A DNA stretch of 64,000 bases from Planctomycetota bacterium (GTDB lineage: Bacteria; Planctomycetota; UBA8742; UBA2392), in NCBI GenBank assembly GCA_016722065.1, contig JADKGX010000001.1, forward strand, positions 186,001-250,000, in the 5' to 3' direction. A program made the translations under genes and the position numbers. The notes under the pieces are model-generated. The model did not search any database and had not been told where the DNA came from. It saw only the letters and a program-made list of their open reading frames with translations. This document shows, piece after piece, positions 50,677-63,411 of the stretch (the stretch's first letter is position 1; the number at the start of each line of letters is the position of its first letter).

Positions 50677-51495
50677 ATGTCCACATTGGAGTCGATTCGC
50701 CAGCCCGCCGTCGCCGGGCGCTTCTACACGGCCGTACCGGCACGCTTGAGGGCAGAGATCACGGGCTATCTTGCCACGCCAGCCGCGCCCAAGGCCAAGG
50801 CCTATGGCGTGATGGTACCTCATGCCGGGTACGTCTATTCGGGTGCGGTCTGCGGCCGGGCTTTGGCCTCCGTCGACATTCCACCGGTTTGCCTGCTGCT
50901 GCACACAAAACACCACCTGGGTGGCGGTGCGCTTTCACTGGCCCAGTTTCAGACCTGGCAGACGCCGCTGGGCCCCATCGAAACCGATGGCAGCCTGAAC
51001 AAGGCGCTGGCATCGGTGCCTGGAGTATCCGCCAGCAACGTGCCGCACTTTCTGGAACACGCCGCAGAAGTTGTGCTGCCTTTTCTGCAGGTGCTGCGAC
51101 CGGATGTGCGCATTGCCGTAGTAAGCGTTTCGACTTCGCCCCTGGAGTTGCTGCAGCGCACCGCGCAAGGCATTGCCAAGGCCGTAGTCGCCCACGATCA
51201 AGACGTGCTGCTGATTGCCAGCACCGATATGAATCATTACGCCGACGAAGAAAGCACTATCCTGAAAGACAAGCTGGCGCTGGCCGCATTGGCAGACTTT
51301 GACGCTGCAGCCATGCTGCAGGTGTGCCAGCAACAGGACATCAGCATGTGTGGCGCGCACGCCACCGCCTTGATGCTGGAAACCTGTCAACGCCTAGGCG
51401 CCACGCGTGTGGAAGTCCTGGAACACACAACCAGCGGTGCCGTCAGTGGCGACCGCGACGAAGTAGTCGGCTATGCATCGGCACGGGTACTTTGA
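50677..51495 (+). CDS. Memo-like protein (AmmeMemoRadiSam system protein B family)
   Basis: A 272-residue protein of the MEMO/AmmeMemoRadiSam-B family. It begins RQPAVAGRFYTAVPARLRAEI and contains VMVPHAGYVYSGAVCGRALAS (the PHAGYxYSG signature), DGSLNKAL, EHAAEVVLPFLQ, STDMNHYADE and CGAHATALMLE. In other bacteria it co-occurs with AMMECR1 and a radical SAM protein; neither is adjacent here. The radical SAM enzyme at 31359 is of another type. ATG 50677 is preceded by AAGGGA. The exact activity is not known. Confidence 0.88.
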   Translation: MSTLESIRQPAVAGRFYTAVPARLRAEITGYLATPAAPKAKAYGVMVPHAGYVYSGAVCGRALASVDIPPVCLLLHTKHHLGGGALSLAQFQTWQTPLGPIETDGSLNKALASVPGVSASNVPHFLEHAAEVVLPFLQVLRPDVRIAVVSVSTSPLELLQRTAQGIAKAVVAHDQDVLLIASTDMNHYADEESTILKDKLALAALADFDAAAMLQVCQQQDISMCGAHATALMLETCQRLGATRVEVLEHTTSGAVSGDRDEVVGYASARVL

Positions 51496-51497
51496 CC

Positions 51498-51932
51498 ATG
51501 AACTTTCGCCCGGTTGACTTTGCAGAGTTTCCGGTGCATTGCCATTTTGCTTTGTCCCGCCTGCAAACCCAGCGTTCAGGCGGCGTGTTGAGGGCTACCG
51601 TGCGCGGGACCTTTGGAATCGGTTCAGGTGGCAACATTCATGCTCGCTACCTGTGCGGCATGATCACGGCAGCCCATGCGACCTGGCGACCAGCGGCGCT
51701 GCTGCTGGATCTCTCCAGCCTCGTGTATACATGGGGCGATTCGATGGCCGATCTGCTGGATGCAGGCGGCGACCTGGGTGTGCCCAGCGCAGTGGTGGTT
51801 GGGCTGCCATGTCAGCAAGCGCTAGCAACGCTGATGTTCCAGGATGTGAACACAACGCACAACGCAACGGAGCGCGAAGGTGTCTTTGACAAGCTGGAAG
51901 AAGCCACAGAATGGCTGCAGGGAAAAATCTGA
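51498..51932 (+). CDS. Hypothetical protein, possibly STAS-like
   Basis: A 144-residue cytoplasmic protein starting three bases after the preceding stop (ATG 51498, MNFRPVDFAEFPVH). The pattern AALLLDLSSLVYTWGDSMADLLDAGGDLGVPSAVVVGLPCQQALATLMF resembles the strand-helix alternation of STAS or crotonase-like folds, but no conserved motif is secure. No signal peptide. Likely cotranscribed with the Memo-like gene. Confidence 0.5.
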   Translation: MNFRPVDFAEFPVHCHFALSRLQTQRSGGVLRATVRGTFGIGSGGNIHARYLCGMITAAHATWRPAALLLDLSSLVYTWGDSMADLLDAGGDLGVPSAVVVGLPCQQALATLMFQDVNTTHNATEREGVFDKLEEATEWLQGKI

Positions 51933-51978
51933 CCCCTGTTGCCCGCGCGCGGCATCAAGGACGCACCAGGAGAATCCC

Positions 51979-53451
51979 ATGCGTCAGTCCTTTGTTGCCC
52001 TGTGCTGGCTTTTCGTGTCCGCATTGACATTGGCCGCTTGCGCCGGCGGTGGCGGTGGCGGAACTTCAAGCGCTGGTGGCACTACTGCCGGGCCGGCAAC
52101 CCAGTTGGTCGTCAGCCAGCAACCCTCTGGCGCCGTGCCTGCAGCAGCCTTCCTGACGCAGCCTCGCGTGACCATACGTGACGCCGGTGGCCTGACGGTT
52201 GCCAGCGACAACTCCACGCAAGTCACGGCTGCTATCACTGCGGCGACCGGCACGAGTGGGGCTTCCTTGGGCGGCACGCTGACTGCAACCGCCCTCAATG
52301 GCGTTGCCACGTTTACGGACCTGTCGATCAACCTGGCCGGCACGGGCTATACGCTTACCTTTACATCAACACCGGCGCTGACCGCCGCTACCAGTGCTGC
52401 CTTTGATTGCAACGCCGCAGCCGCCGGTGGTGGCAAGGCGCCCTTTGTGCCTGCAGCACCTGCCGGCACGGCCACCTATTATGTCGATGACGCCGCAGGC
52501 GCAAACGACAGCAACAATGGCCTGACCCCGGCCACGGCCTGGCGCACGCTGCAAAAGGCCGCCAACACCGCGGTGGCCGGCAATATCGTTGAAGTACTGG
52601 ATGGAACCTACGCGCGCTTCACGATCAATGGCAAGAACGGCACCGCGGGCAACCCGATCGTGTTTCGAGCGCTGGGCACCGGCGCCATTATCAACAGTGG
52701 CACCAACAGCACGACCAGCCCTGATAACCGAGACTCGATCAAGATCACGTTCAGCAGCTACATCGTCATCCACGGCCTGCGCACCCAGAATTCCTATCGG
52801 GCCGGTTGCCGCGTCGATTACTCGCCCAACGTGACTGTGCAGGGCTGCGTGTTCGCCAACGGCGGCACCTGGGGCTGTTTCACTGATTACAGCGACGACT
52901 GCCACATGCTGGGCAACGAGTGCTTTGGCAGCCAGCGTGAACACGGCATCTACCACAGCAACGGCGGCGATCGCGCCATCATTGCCGGTAACTATTGCCA
53001 CAACAATGCAGCTGGCGGAATCCAGATCAACGCAGACCCGCAAAGCATTGTCGGCGGCGGCGGCACACATGAAGACGGCATCTGTGAGCAGTGCATTGTC
53101 GAACGCAACTGGTGTGTCGACAACGGCGGAGGCAGCGCTGCCGTTCCGGGCGCCAGCCCGGCCGTTGCAGGCGGCGGCGCCTGCTTGAACTTTGCCAGCA
53201 TCCGAAACTGCGACATCCGCAACAACCTGCTGCGCACCCAGTACAACCAAAGCGGCATTGTGCTGTGGGACGACGGCAACGCCCAGGGCGGCGTGGGCCC
53301 CGGCTATGGCAGCATGAACAATCGCGTGTACCACAACACCGTGACACTGGGCGCCACCGTGACGCGCCACTGCTTTGTCCTCAGCAACGGCAGCACCGGC
53401 AACACGATTCGCAACAACGTCTGCGTGGCCGGGGGCGCGAGGAATTTTTGA
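51979..53451 (+). CDS. Parallel beta-helix lipoprotein, N-terminal part (frameshift at 3' end)
   Basis: A lipoprotein of 490 residues to the stop, with lipobox LAAC in MRQSFVALCWLFVSALTLAAC and a Gly/Ser linker. An Ig-like module (LTQPRVTIRDAGGLTVASDNSTQVTA ... ATFTDLSINLAGTGYTLTFTS) closely parallels the one in the GH44-like lipoprotein at 39834. From ~165 the sequence is a right-handed beta-helix of the pectate-lyase type: YYVDDAAGANDSNNGLTPATAWRTLQKA, then repeated NCxF/N-x-C turns. At 53431-53435 a run of five G is followed by a premature TGA; removing one G joins it to 53441-53770. Confidence 0.75.
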   Translation: MRQSFVALCWLFVSALTLAACAGGGGGGTSSAGGTTAGPATQLVVSQQPSGAVPAAAFLTQPRVTIRDAGGLTVASDNSTQVTAAITAATGTSGASLGGTLTATALNGVATFTDLSINLAGTGYTLTFTSTPALTAATSAAFDCNAAAAGGGKAPFVPAAPAGTATYYVDDAAGANDSNNGLTPATAWRTLQKAANTAVAGNIVEVLDGTYARFTINGKNGTAGNPIVFRALGTGAIINSGTNSTTSPDNRDSIKITFSSYIVIHGLRTQNSYRAGCRVDYSPNVTVQGCVFANGGTWGCFTDYSDDCHMLGNECFGSQREHGIYHSNGGDRAIIAGNYCHNNAAGGIQINADPQSIVGGGGTHEDGICEQCIVERNWCVDNGGGSAAVPGASPAVAGGGACLNFASIRNCDIRNNLLRTQYNQSGIVLWDDGNAQGGVGPGYGSMNNRVYHNTVTLGATVTRHCFVLSNGSTGNTIRNNVCVAGGARNF

Positions 53452-53770
53452 GGTCACCACCGACAGCATGTCTGGCCTGGTGGAAAGCCACAACGTGTTC
53501 TACAAGCCCAGCGGCTGGCCCTTTGCCACCGATGAAACCACCAGCAACACGTACTCGGCGCTGGCCAATTGGGTCACATTCAGCGGCCAGGGCAGCAACG
53601 ACCAGACCACCCAACCATTGTTTGCCAACGTCGGGTCTGACGATTATTCGCTGACCACGGGTTCGCCCGGTCTGGACGACGGCAACAACAGCCTTGGCGT
53701 TACTGGCACCTACGACGGGGCCAGCCGCCCCCAAAGCGGCGGCTACGACCGCGGCTGCTTTGAGAAGTAG
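53441..53770 (+). pseudogene. C-terminal part of the beta-helix lipoprotein in the +1 frame
   Basis: This frame continues the beta-helix protein: IFEVTTDSMSGLVESHNVFYKPSG, then FANVGSDDYSLTTGSPGLDDGNN and RPQSGGYDRGCFEK, the usual DY.L..GSPa.d.G end of parallel beta-helix proteins. It has no signal or ribosome site. One extra base in the G5 run at 53431-53435 would explain the break. Together the parts make about 597 residues. Confidence 0.7.
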
Positions 53771-53885
53771 GCCAGTCCACCAACGGCCAACGCGGGCGCG
53801 GTACTGGCAAGATCCCGTTGAGGGACCCTGCCTGCTTTATCCACACGTTGCATTCAAGCCGGGGCCCGCTATCCTTCCGCCCCCG

Positions 53886-54269
53886 ATGGCCATCCTTGGA
53901 ATCGGCACCGACATCGTCGATGTCGCGCGAATCGAAAAGCTGCTGCGCGACAAGCGTGATGATTTTCTGCCACGCGTTTTCTCTGCCCAGGAAGTCAGCT
54001 ATTGCGACGGCAAGGCCGCGGCCGCTGTGCACTTTGCGGCGCGTTTTGCAGCCAAGGAAGCCTTCATGAAGGCCATAGGCACGGGCTGGGCCAAGGGCGT
54101 GGGCTTTTCCGAGATCGCCGTCACGAACGACCCTGACGGCAAGCCCGTGCTTCAAGTCAAAGGCATCGCCAAGGATATTCTGGACGGCTTCGGGCCGTCT
54201 TTTTTATGGCTGTCGCTGTCGCACACAAAGGAGTATGCGATGGCGATGGTGGTGATTGAATCGAAGTGA
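53886..54269 (+). CDS. acpS: Holo-[acyl-carrier-protein] synthase
   Basis: A 127-residue AcpS that transfers 4'-phosphopantetheine from CoA to apo-ACP. GIGTDIVDVARIEKLLRD contains the metal-binding Asp and HFAARFAAKEAFMKAIGTG the conserved Glu/Lys signature. LWLSLSHTKEYAMAMVVIE is the C-terminal motif. ATG 53886 is chosen because the N-terminus MAILGIGTDIV matches family ends exactly. Isolated from other fatty-acid genes. Confidence 0.94.
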   Translation: MAILGIGTDIVDVARIEKLLRDKRDDFLPRVFSAQEVSYCDGKAAAAVHFAARFAAKEAFMKAIGTGWAKGVGFSEIAVTNDPDGKPVLQVKGIAKDILDGFGPSFLWLSLSHTKEYAMAMVVIESK

Positions 54270-54392
54270 CCGGCGGTTTTGGGTTTTGATCTTCAGGTAT
54301 CGGGGCACGCCAGCAGCCGCTGCTTTGCGGTTGGCAGGTCCCTCAAACCCTGAACCCAAGACCACAAACTGCAGTTCGAGAACTACGAGCCC

Positions 54393-57617
<3,225 letters not shown>

Positions 57618-57717
57618 AAGATGCCCTTCGTGCAGCGCACGCGTCGAAAGCGCTGACCTTGCAGCGCAATCTCTTGAAAGCCGAAAGCTACGCCCTGTTC
57701 GCGCCTGCCAGGCGCGG

Positions 57718-58239
57718 CTAGGCGCCCTGCATCAGGATCTCAGCGATCTTTTCTGCCAGGTCGTTGACGGAACCCGTCAAACGGCCCTCTACGGATGTGG
57801 CTGTCGTCGAAGTGCCCTGCAGTTTGCCCTCAAACAGCACCGTGCCGTCGGCAACGTCGGTGATCTTCACCTTGGCGCGCGCATAGCCCGTGCCGCCAAC
57901 CCCGGCAAAGCCGCCGCTTTCCATTTCATAGACATCACACTCGACCACGTAGCCCTTGGCGGGCTTGGCGTCGGCTTCAATGTTGGTCAGGGTCTTGCGG
58001 CACTCCTTGCGCAACTCGCCGTCATATTCATTGCGCCACTGCTGCAGCCACCCTGTCCAAGTCTCGGCCGAGGTATTCCAGCCCTCGGGCGCTTTGAAGC
58101 TGACTTGCAGGGGCTTCACCAGGTACTCGTTGGCCGAGGTCAGCGTGCCCACCTTGTTCTCTTTGGTTTCGATTACCTGGTTGTTGGTGCAGGCAACCGC
58201 CAGCAACGTCATCAGCAACATCGGCAAATGCATGCGCAT
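57718..58239 (-). CDS. Hypothetical lipoprotein, DUF4410-like
   Basis: A 173-residue lipoprotein with signal MRMHLPMLLMTLLAVAC (Cys17) and GGAGG six bases before the ATG at 58239. The mature part contains FKAPEGWNTSAETWTGWLQQW, a helix, and the pattern YVVECDVYEMESGGFAGVGGTGYARAKVKITDVADGTVLFEG, which looks like the DUF4410 family of outer-membrane-associated lipoproteins. Function unknown. Convergent with carB, 100 bases from its stop. Confidence 0.65.
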   Translation of the reverse strand: MRMHLPMLLMTLLAVACTNNQVIETKENKVGTLTSANEYLVKPLQVSFKAPEGWNTSAETWTGWLQQWRNEYDGELRKECRKTLTNIEADAKPAKGYVVECDVYEMESGGFAGVGGTGYARAKVKITDVADGTVLFEGKLQGTSTTATSVEGRLTGSVNDLAEKIAEILMQGA

Positions 58240-58322
58240 GGGTAACCTCCGGGACAGTAGATTGGAGTTTACCAGCCCCAGCGTGGTTTGCGCTTTCACG
58301 TTTTGGCGTTATCTTCCCGGCC

Positions 58323-59123
58323 GTGAAACCGCTTCGTGTCGGGGTTGTCAGCTATCTCAATGCCATGCCGCTGTGGTTCAGCCTGCGGCACGACCCGGGC
58401 GTCGAAGTCGTGCCCGATACGCCGGCGCGCCTGGCCGACAAAATGCAATCGGGCGCTCTCGACATCGGCCTGCTGCCGGTGGTGGAGGCCCTGCGCCAGC
58501 CGGGGCTGGAGTTGATTCCCGGCCTTGGCATTGGTGCTGATGGCATCGTCGAAAGTGTCGGCTTGTTCACCCGCAAAGACCTGCCCGAGATTGAGAGTGT
58601 GGCCGTTACGTCAGCCAGCCGCACCAGTGTGGCCCTGTGCAAGATCATTCTGCACGAAGCCGGGGCGAAACCTGCCTTGCTGGAGGCCTCCTTGCAGGCA
58701 CAGGACCTTGCCGACCGCTCTGAAGACGCCGTGCTGATGATTGGCGATGCTTGCCTGGCTGCGCGCAGAACCGCAACCGATCGCGTTTGGGTCGATCTGG
58801 CCGCGGAATGGAAACTTCTGACCGACCTTCCCTTTGTGTTTGCCATGTGGGCCGGCAAACCCGGAGTGGCTTCGCCGGCCATGATAGAGCGCCTGCACGA
58901 AACCCTGCGGTCAGGCCGCAACGAGACGTTTGAACTTGTGCGGATGGCCGCCATGGATACCGGCTGGACCGAACAGGAACTGGCGGTCTACCTGACACAG
59001 ATCATCCAGCACGAGCTTACTCCAGCCCACCACAAGGGGCTGCTGGAGTTCACTCGCCGGGCCATCGAACTGGACTTGCTGCCACCGGGGTCCATGGACG
59101 CCGCGCTGGACGCGTTGCGTTGA
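58323..59123 (+). CDS. mqnA: Chorismate dehydratase (futalosine menaquinone pathway)
   Basis: A 266-residue periplasmic-binding-protein-fold enzyme that dehydrates chorismate to 3-[(1-carboxyvinyl)oxy]benzoate, the first step of the futalosine route. The start is GTG (VKPLRVGVVSYLNAMPLWF); the typical segments are SGALDIGLLPVVE, SRTSVALCKIIL and LPFVFAMWAGKPG. Together with mqnC 1.6 kb away it shows that this organism makes menaquinone through futalosine. Its TGA stop shares the palindrome TGATCA with the convergent cyclase stop. Confidence 0.92.
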   Translation: MKPLRVGVVSYLNAMPLWFSLRHDPGVEVVPDTPARLADKMQSGALDIGLLPVVEALRQPGLELIPGLGIGADGIVESVGLFTRKDLPEIESVAVTSASRTSVALCKIILHEAGAKPALLEASLQAQDLADRSEDAVLMIGDACLAARRTATDRVWVDLAAEWKLLTDLPFVFAMWAGKPGVASPAMIERLHETLRSGRNETFELVRMAAMDTGWTEQELAVYLTQIIQHELTPAHHKGLLEFTRRAIELDLLPPGSMDAALDALR

Positions 59124-60560
59124 TCAACCCAGTTTCACGCGATAGACCTGCATCGAATCCGAAATGCCCTTGAGTCGCGCGGATTCCTCACGCACGTCGT
59201 GTCCGGCCAGCAATTCTCGAACGCCGGACGCCTGAATAACTTCCGTGGTCACGCACATCTCATCGGAGTTGGCCACGCCCTGCACGCGCGCGGCAATGTT
59301 TACCGTCTGGCCGAAGTAGTCCAGGCGGTCATTCAGCGTTACCGCAATGCTGTGCCCGCGATGCAGCCCGATCTTCAGAATCAGGTCGCGGTTGCCCCGC
59401 TTGCTGTTGAAGGCCTCAATGTCCCGATGCATGGCAAGTGCAGCCTTGACGGCATCCGCCGGCTGGTTGAAGGAAGCCATCACGGCATCGCCAATGGTTT
59501 TCACCACGGCACCTTCCTGCTGCTGCACGGCCTGTCGCAGGTGCTCAAAGTGCTGCTGAACCAGGGCAAAGGCAGCAAGGTCTCCTACGCGCTCATACAG
59601 CTCTGTGCTGCCTTTGAGGTCCGTAAACAGCAGCGTCAGGTCACGCACGCCAACACCTTCACCGCTGGCGAGAGTCTCTGCCCGATACAGCGTGCGAAAC
59701 GTCTGGTTATTCAGCAGTCGGTTGCCGGTAAGAAAAGTGCCCAGCCGCAACGTAGGGGGCATTTCGCCGTTAGGGCGCGCGTACAGTGCCATTTGCAGGT
59801 TGTGCTGCGTCGGGTTGCTGATCTGTACACGGACAGGCCCTGGCGACAATTGCTGACTGGAAAGCACCCAATCCTCGCGGCCCGCCTCAGCCCGCAACTG
59901 CTGACGTGTTGCCGACGGTTCGCCTTGCGCCGTCAGGATGAAACTGCGGTTGGCTCCGGCGTCAAAGCCGACCACCGCAAAACCGGGCAACACGTCAAAC
60001 TCTACGGTGCGTGATTGGCCCGGCCCGATCGTGTCGAAGAGCTTGTGGAACGAGCGCAGAATGTCTGACAGCTTTCCAAGCCCTTCGTACACGGCATTTT
60101 GGTCAATGCGATAACGCAGCAGGTAATCTTCCGCGCTCAAGTTCTCGGGTTTGTGCCAGGGAAGTTCGCGCACGCGCGGCGAGAGGTTGAAAGAAATCGC
60201 AATGTAGTCGTCCAGATTGACCTCTACGCTCATCTGGCACAGTTGGCAGTAGCAGCGCGATTGAACAGTTGACATGGTTCGGCAACTGGAAACCGTGTCG
60301 CTGCACACCGGGCACAAGAGCCGCCACTCCATATTGAACAGACCGATGTTGGCCGCATGCAGGAACAGGTCGATGGATTCTTGTTCTGCCATGCCGCGCT
60401 CGGCGGCAAAGCGCAGCGGGTCGACGCGGTACACGGCCCAGGCGTCCGGGCTGTTGATCAGCGATTCCAGTTTGCTGATCGTGCGGGGGGACCAGCGCCG
60501 CACGCTTTCCAGTTCACTGAGCGCCTTGTCAAGAAAGGCGGTATCCGTGGCCGTTGGCAT
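59124..60560 (-). CDS. Class III adenylate/guanylate cyclase with N-terminal Cys-rich sensor region
   Basis: A 478-residue cytoplasmic cyclase. The N-terminal ~110 residues contain a Cys cluster (C83, C86, C93, C103, C105, C108), a likely zinc ribbon. A beta-rich central region (FDVLPGFAVVGFDAGANRSFILTA ... PGPVRVQISN) follows, as in DUF5939-type cyclases. The catalytic domain has LLFTDLKGSTELYERVGD with the metal Asp residues, VVKTIGDAVMASF and LDYFGQTVNIAARVQ. The Lys of VKTIGD points to ATP as substrate. It may sense a small ligand or redox state. It converges on mqnA with no bases between the stops. Confidence 0.9.
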   Translation of the reverse strand: MPTATDTAFLDKALSELESVRRWSPRTISKLESLINSPDAWAVYRVDPLRFAAERGMAEQESIDLFLHAANIGLFNMEWRLLCPVCSDTVSSCRTMSTVQSRCYCQLCQMSVEVNLDDYIAISFNLSPRVRELPWHKPENLSAEDYLLRYRIDQNAVYEGLGKLSDILRSFHKLFDTIGPGQSRTVEFDVLPGFAVVGFDAGANRSFILTAQGEPSATRQQLRAEAGREDWVLSSQQLSPGPVRVQISNPTQHNLQMALYARPNGEMPPTLRLGTFLTGNRLLNNQTFRTLYRAETLASGEGVGVRDLTLLFTDLKGSTELYERVGDLAAFALVQQHFEHLRQAVQQQEGAVVKTIGDAVMASFNQPADAVKAALAMHRDIEAFNSKRGNRDLILKIGLHRGHSIAVTLNDRLDYFGQTVNIAARVQGVANSDEMCVTTEVIQASGVRELLAGHDVREESARLKGISDSMQVYRVKLG

Positions 60561-60695
60561 GGATAGCTCCAGAGATGCGTGAGCAGTGATCTTATCAACA
60601 ACGGCCTTTGCCGACCGCCTAGTCCGGCAATTCCAGGGATTGTGCTTCGGCCAGGCCCCTTTGCCTGACGGGGCTGGCGGCTATAGTCGGTCGCA

Positions 60696-61862
<1,167 letters not shown>

Positions 61863-61931
61863 TTTGGCCGCTGCCTTTCCGAATCAACAGCTTCGCCACC
61901 CGGCACCGCTGTTCGCAAACTGGGAGCACCC

Positions 61932-62471
61932 ATGTCTGACAAACTCCACGCATCCAAAAACAGGGGCGCCCACGCCGTGCTGGCCCGCATGGCTGGCACC
62001 TGGCGGGGCACGGCCCGCACCTGGTTTGAACCTGGCCAGCTACGTGACACCTCGCCCGTCAACGGAGTCATCAAGCTGGTGTTGAACGGCATGTTCGCCC
62101 AGCACAGTTATCGCGGCAAACTGATGGGCCAGTCCATGCAAGGCCTTGCGTTGATCGGCTTCTCGTTGGGCGAGCAACAGTGGCAAGTGGCCTGGGTGGA
62201 CAGCGTGCACAACGGCACGCGCATCATGCACAGCGCCGGCCAAAAGGGCGCAAGTCCGCTTGCGCCCGATGTTCGTGGCAGCTACCCCGCTGGCGAAGGC
62301 CCGGATTGGGGCTGGCGAACCACCCTGCAGCTTAAGGGCCGCGATCGACTACTGCTGCGGCATTTCAACATCACGCCCCAGGGTGATGAATCGATCGGCG
62401 TCGAGTTCGACTATCGCCGCGTCAAAGCGATCGCAAAGCCTCATCTGAAAGCAAAAAGTCGCCGTCGCTGA
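61932..62471 (+). CDS. DUF1579-like protein
   Basis: A 179-residue soluble protein with the pattern VLARMAGTWRGTARTWFEPG, LVLNGMFAQHSYRGKLMGQSMQGLALIGFSLGEQQWQVAWVDSVHNGTR and a basic tail (KAKSRRR). It resembles the DUF1579 beta-barrel family; function unknown. Its last 50 bases overlap the convergent gluQRS gene on the other strand, as both stops run past each other. Confidence 0.7.
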   Translation: MSDKLHASKNRGAHAVLARMAGTWRGTARTWFEPGQLRDTSPVNGVIKLVLNGMFAQHSYRGKLMGQSMQGLALIGFSLGEQQWQVAWVDSVHNGTRIMHSAGQKGASPLAPDVRGSYPAGEGPDWGWRTTLQLKGRDRLLLRHFNITPQGDESIGVEFDYRRVKAIAKPHLKAKSRRR

Positions 62472-63363
62472 TTTGTGCCACTGCAAATCCTGCAACCAGG
62501 TCCGCCGGCCAGGCCCCGGTTTCGGGGGCGGCAAGTCCGGCCGTGCGGGCCAGAAAGGCGGCTACTCTGCGCGGGTCCACGCCGCGTTCACGCAGGGCTT
62601 TGATCGATACATCGCCTTCGCGCTTGGCCATGCGCCGGCCGTGCGCGTCTTGAATGAACGGCACGTGGGCCCACCGGGTTGGCGCCTGCAGGTTCAGCGC
62701 GCCATACAAGGCCAGTTGCCTGCCCGTGGAAAGCAGCAGGTCGCGGCCTCGCAGTACCTGCGTCACTGCTTGCGCGGCGTCGTCGACAGTTACGGCCAAC
62801 TGGTAACTTGGCAAGTCGTCGCGCCTCCACAGCACAAAATCGCCCAGTGTTGACGGGTCAACACTTACTTCGCCCGCGAGTTCGTCGTGGAACTTCACGG
62901 CGTCGCCCTGCCACAGAAAACGCCAGGCCGGGTCGCGACCCGTGGCTTGGCGTGCGTGGGCGGCGTTGCGCCATTTGCCACGGCAAGTGCCGGGGTAGAT
63001 CGCGCCTTCGTCGCCATGGGGTGCACTGCTGGCTTCCTCGATGTCTTTGCGCGTGCAGGTACACGGATAAGCCAAGCCGGCTTCGATCAGCCTTTGCAGG
63101 GCTGCGCGGTAAATGTCCGTACGCGTGCTTTGATCGGGCGTCAACTCGTCCCAATCCAGTCCCAGCCATTGCAGGTCCTCTTTGGCTTGAGCACGAAACT
63201 CGGGCTTGCAGCGCGGCCGGTCGATATCTTCTACACGCAGGATGATCCGGCCGCCTTCCGATCGCGCCCACAGCCAGGCCAGCAAGAAGCTGCGGCCGTT
63301 GCCCAGGTGCAGCAAGCCCGAAGGCGTGGGCGCAAGGCGGCCAGTTGGAATCAAGGTCGGCAT
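62422..63363 (-). CDS. gluQ: Glutamyl-Q tRNA(Asp) synthetase
   Basis: A 313-residue truncated glutamyl-tRNA synthetase that glutamylates queuosine in tRNA-Asp. The catalytic core has GRLAPTPSGLLHLGNGRSFLLAWLWAR (HIGH equivalent HLGN), LRVEDIDRPRC, the zinc-site Cys residues in YPCTCTRKDIEE ... CRGKW, and KMSKR equivalent RMAKREG. The C-terminal anticodon-binding domain of GluRS is absent, as expected. ATG 63363 (MPTLIPTGRLAP) is chosen over ATG 63378. Presence of this enzyme implies queuosine in this organism. Confidence 0.93.
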   Translation of the reverse strand: MPTLIPTGRLAPTPSGLLHLGNGRSFLLAWLWARSEGGRIILRVEDIDRPRCKPEFRAQAKEDLQWLGLDWDELTPDQSTRTDIYRAALQRLIEAGLAYPCTCTRKDIEEASSAPHGDEGAIYPGTCRGKWRNAAHARQATGRDPAWRFLWQGDAVKFHDELAGEVSVDPSTLGDFVLWRRDDLPSYQLAVTVDDAAQAVTQVLRGRDLLLSTGRQLALYGALNLQAPTRWAHVPFIQDAHGRRMAKREGDVSIKALRERGVDPRRVAAFLARTAGLAAPETGAWPADLVAGFAVAQISDGDFLLSDEALRSL

Positions 63364-63411
63364 GGTTGTGCGCCACAAACGCCCCGGCAGGCGGGCGCAA
63401 AGCCTGTGTTG

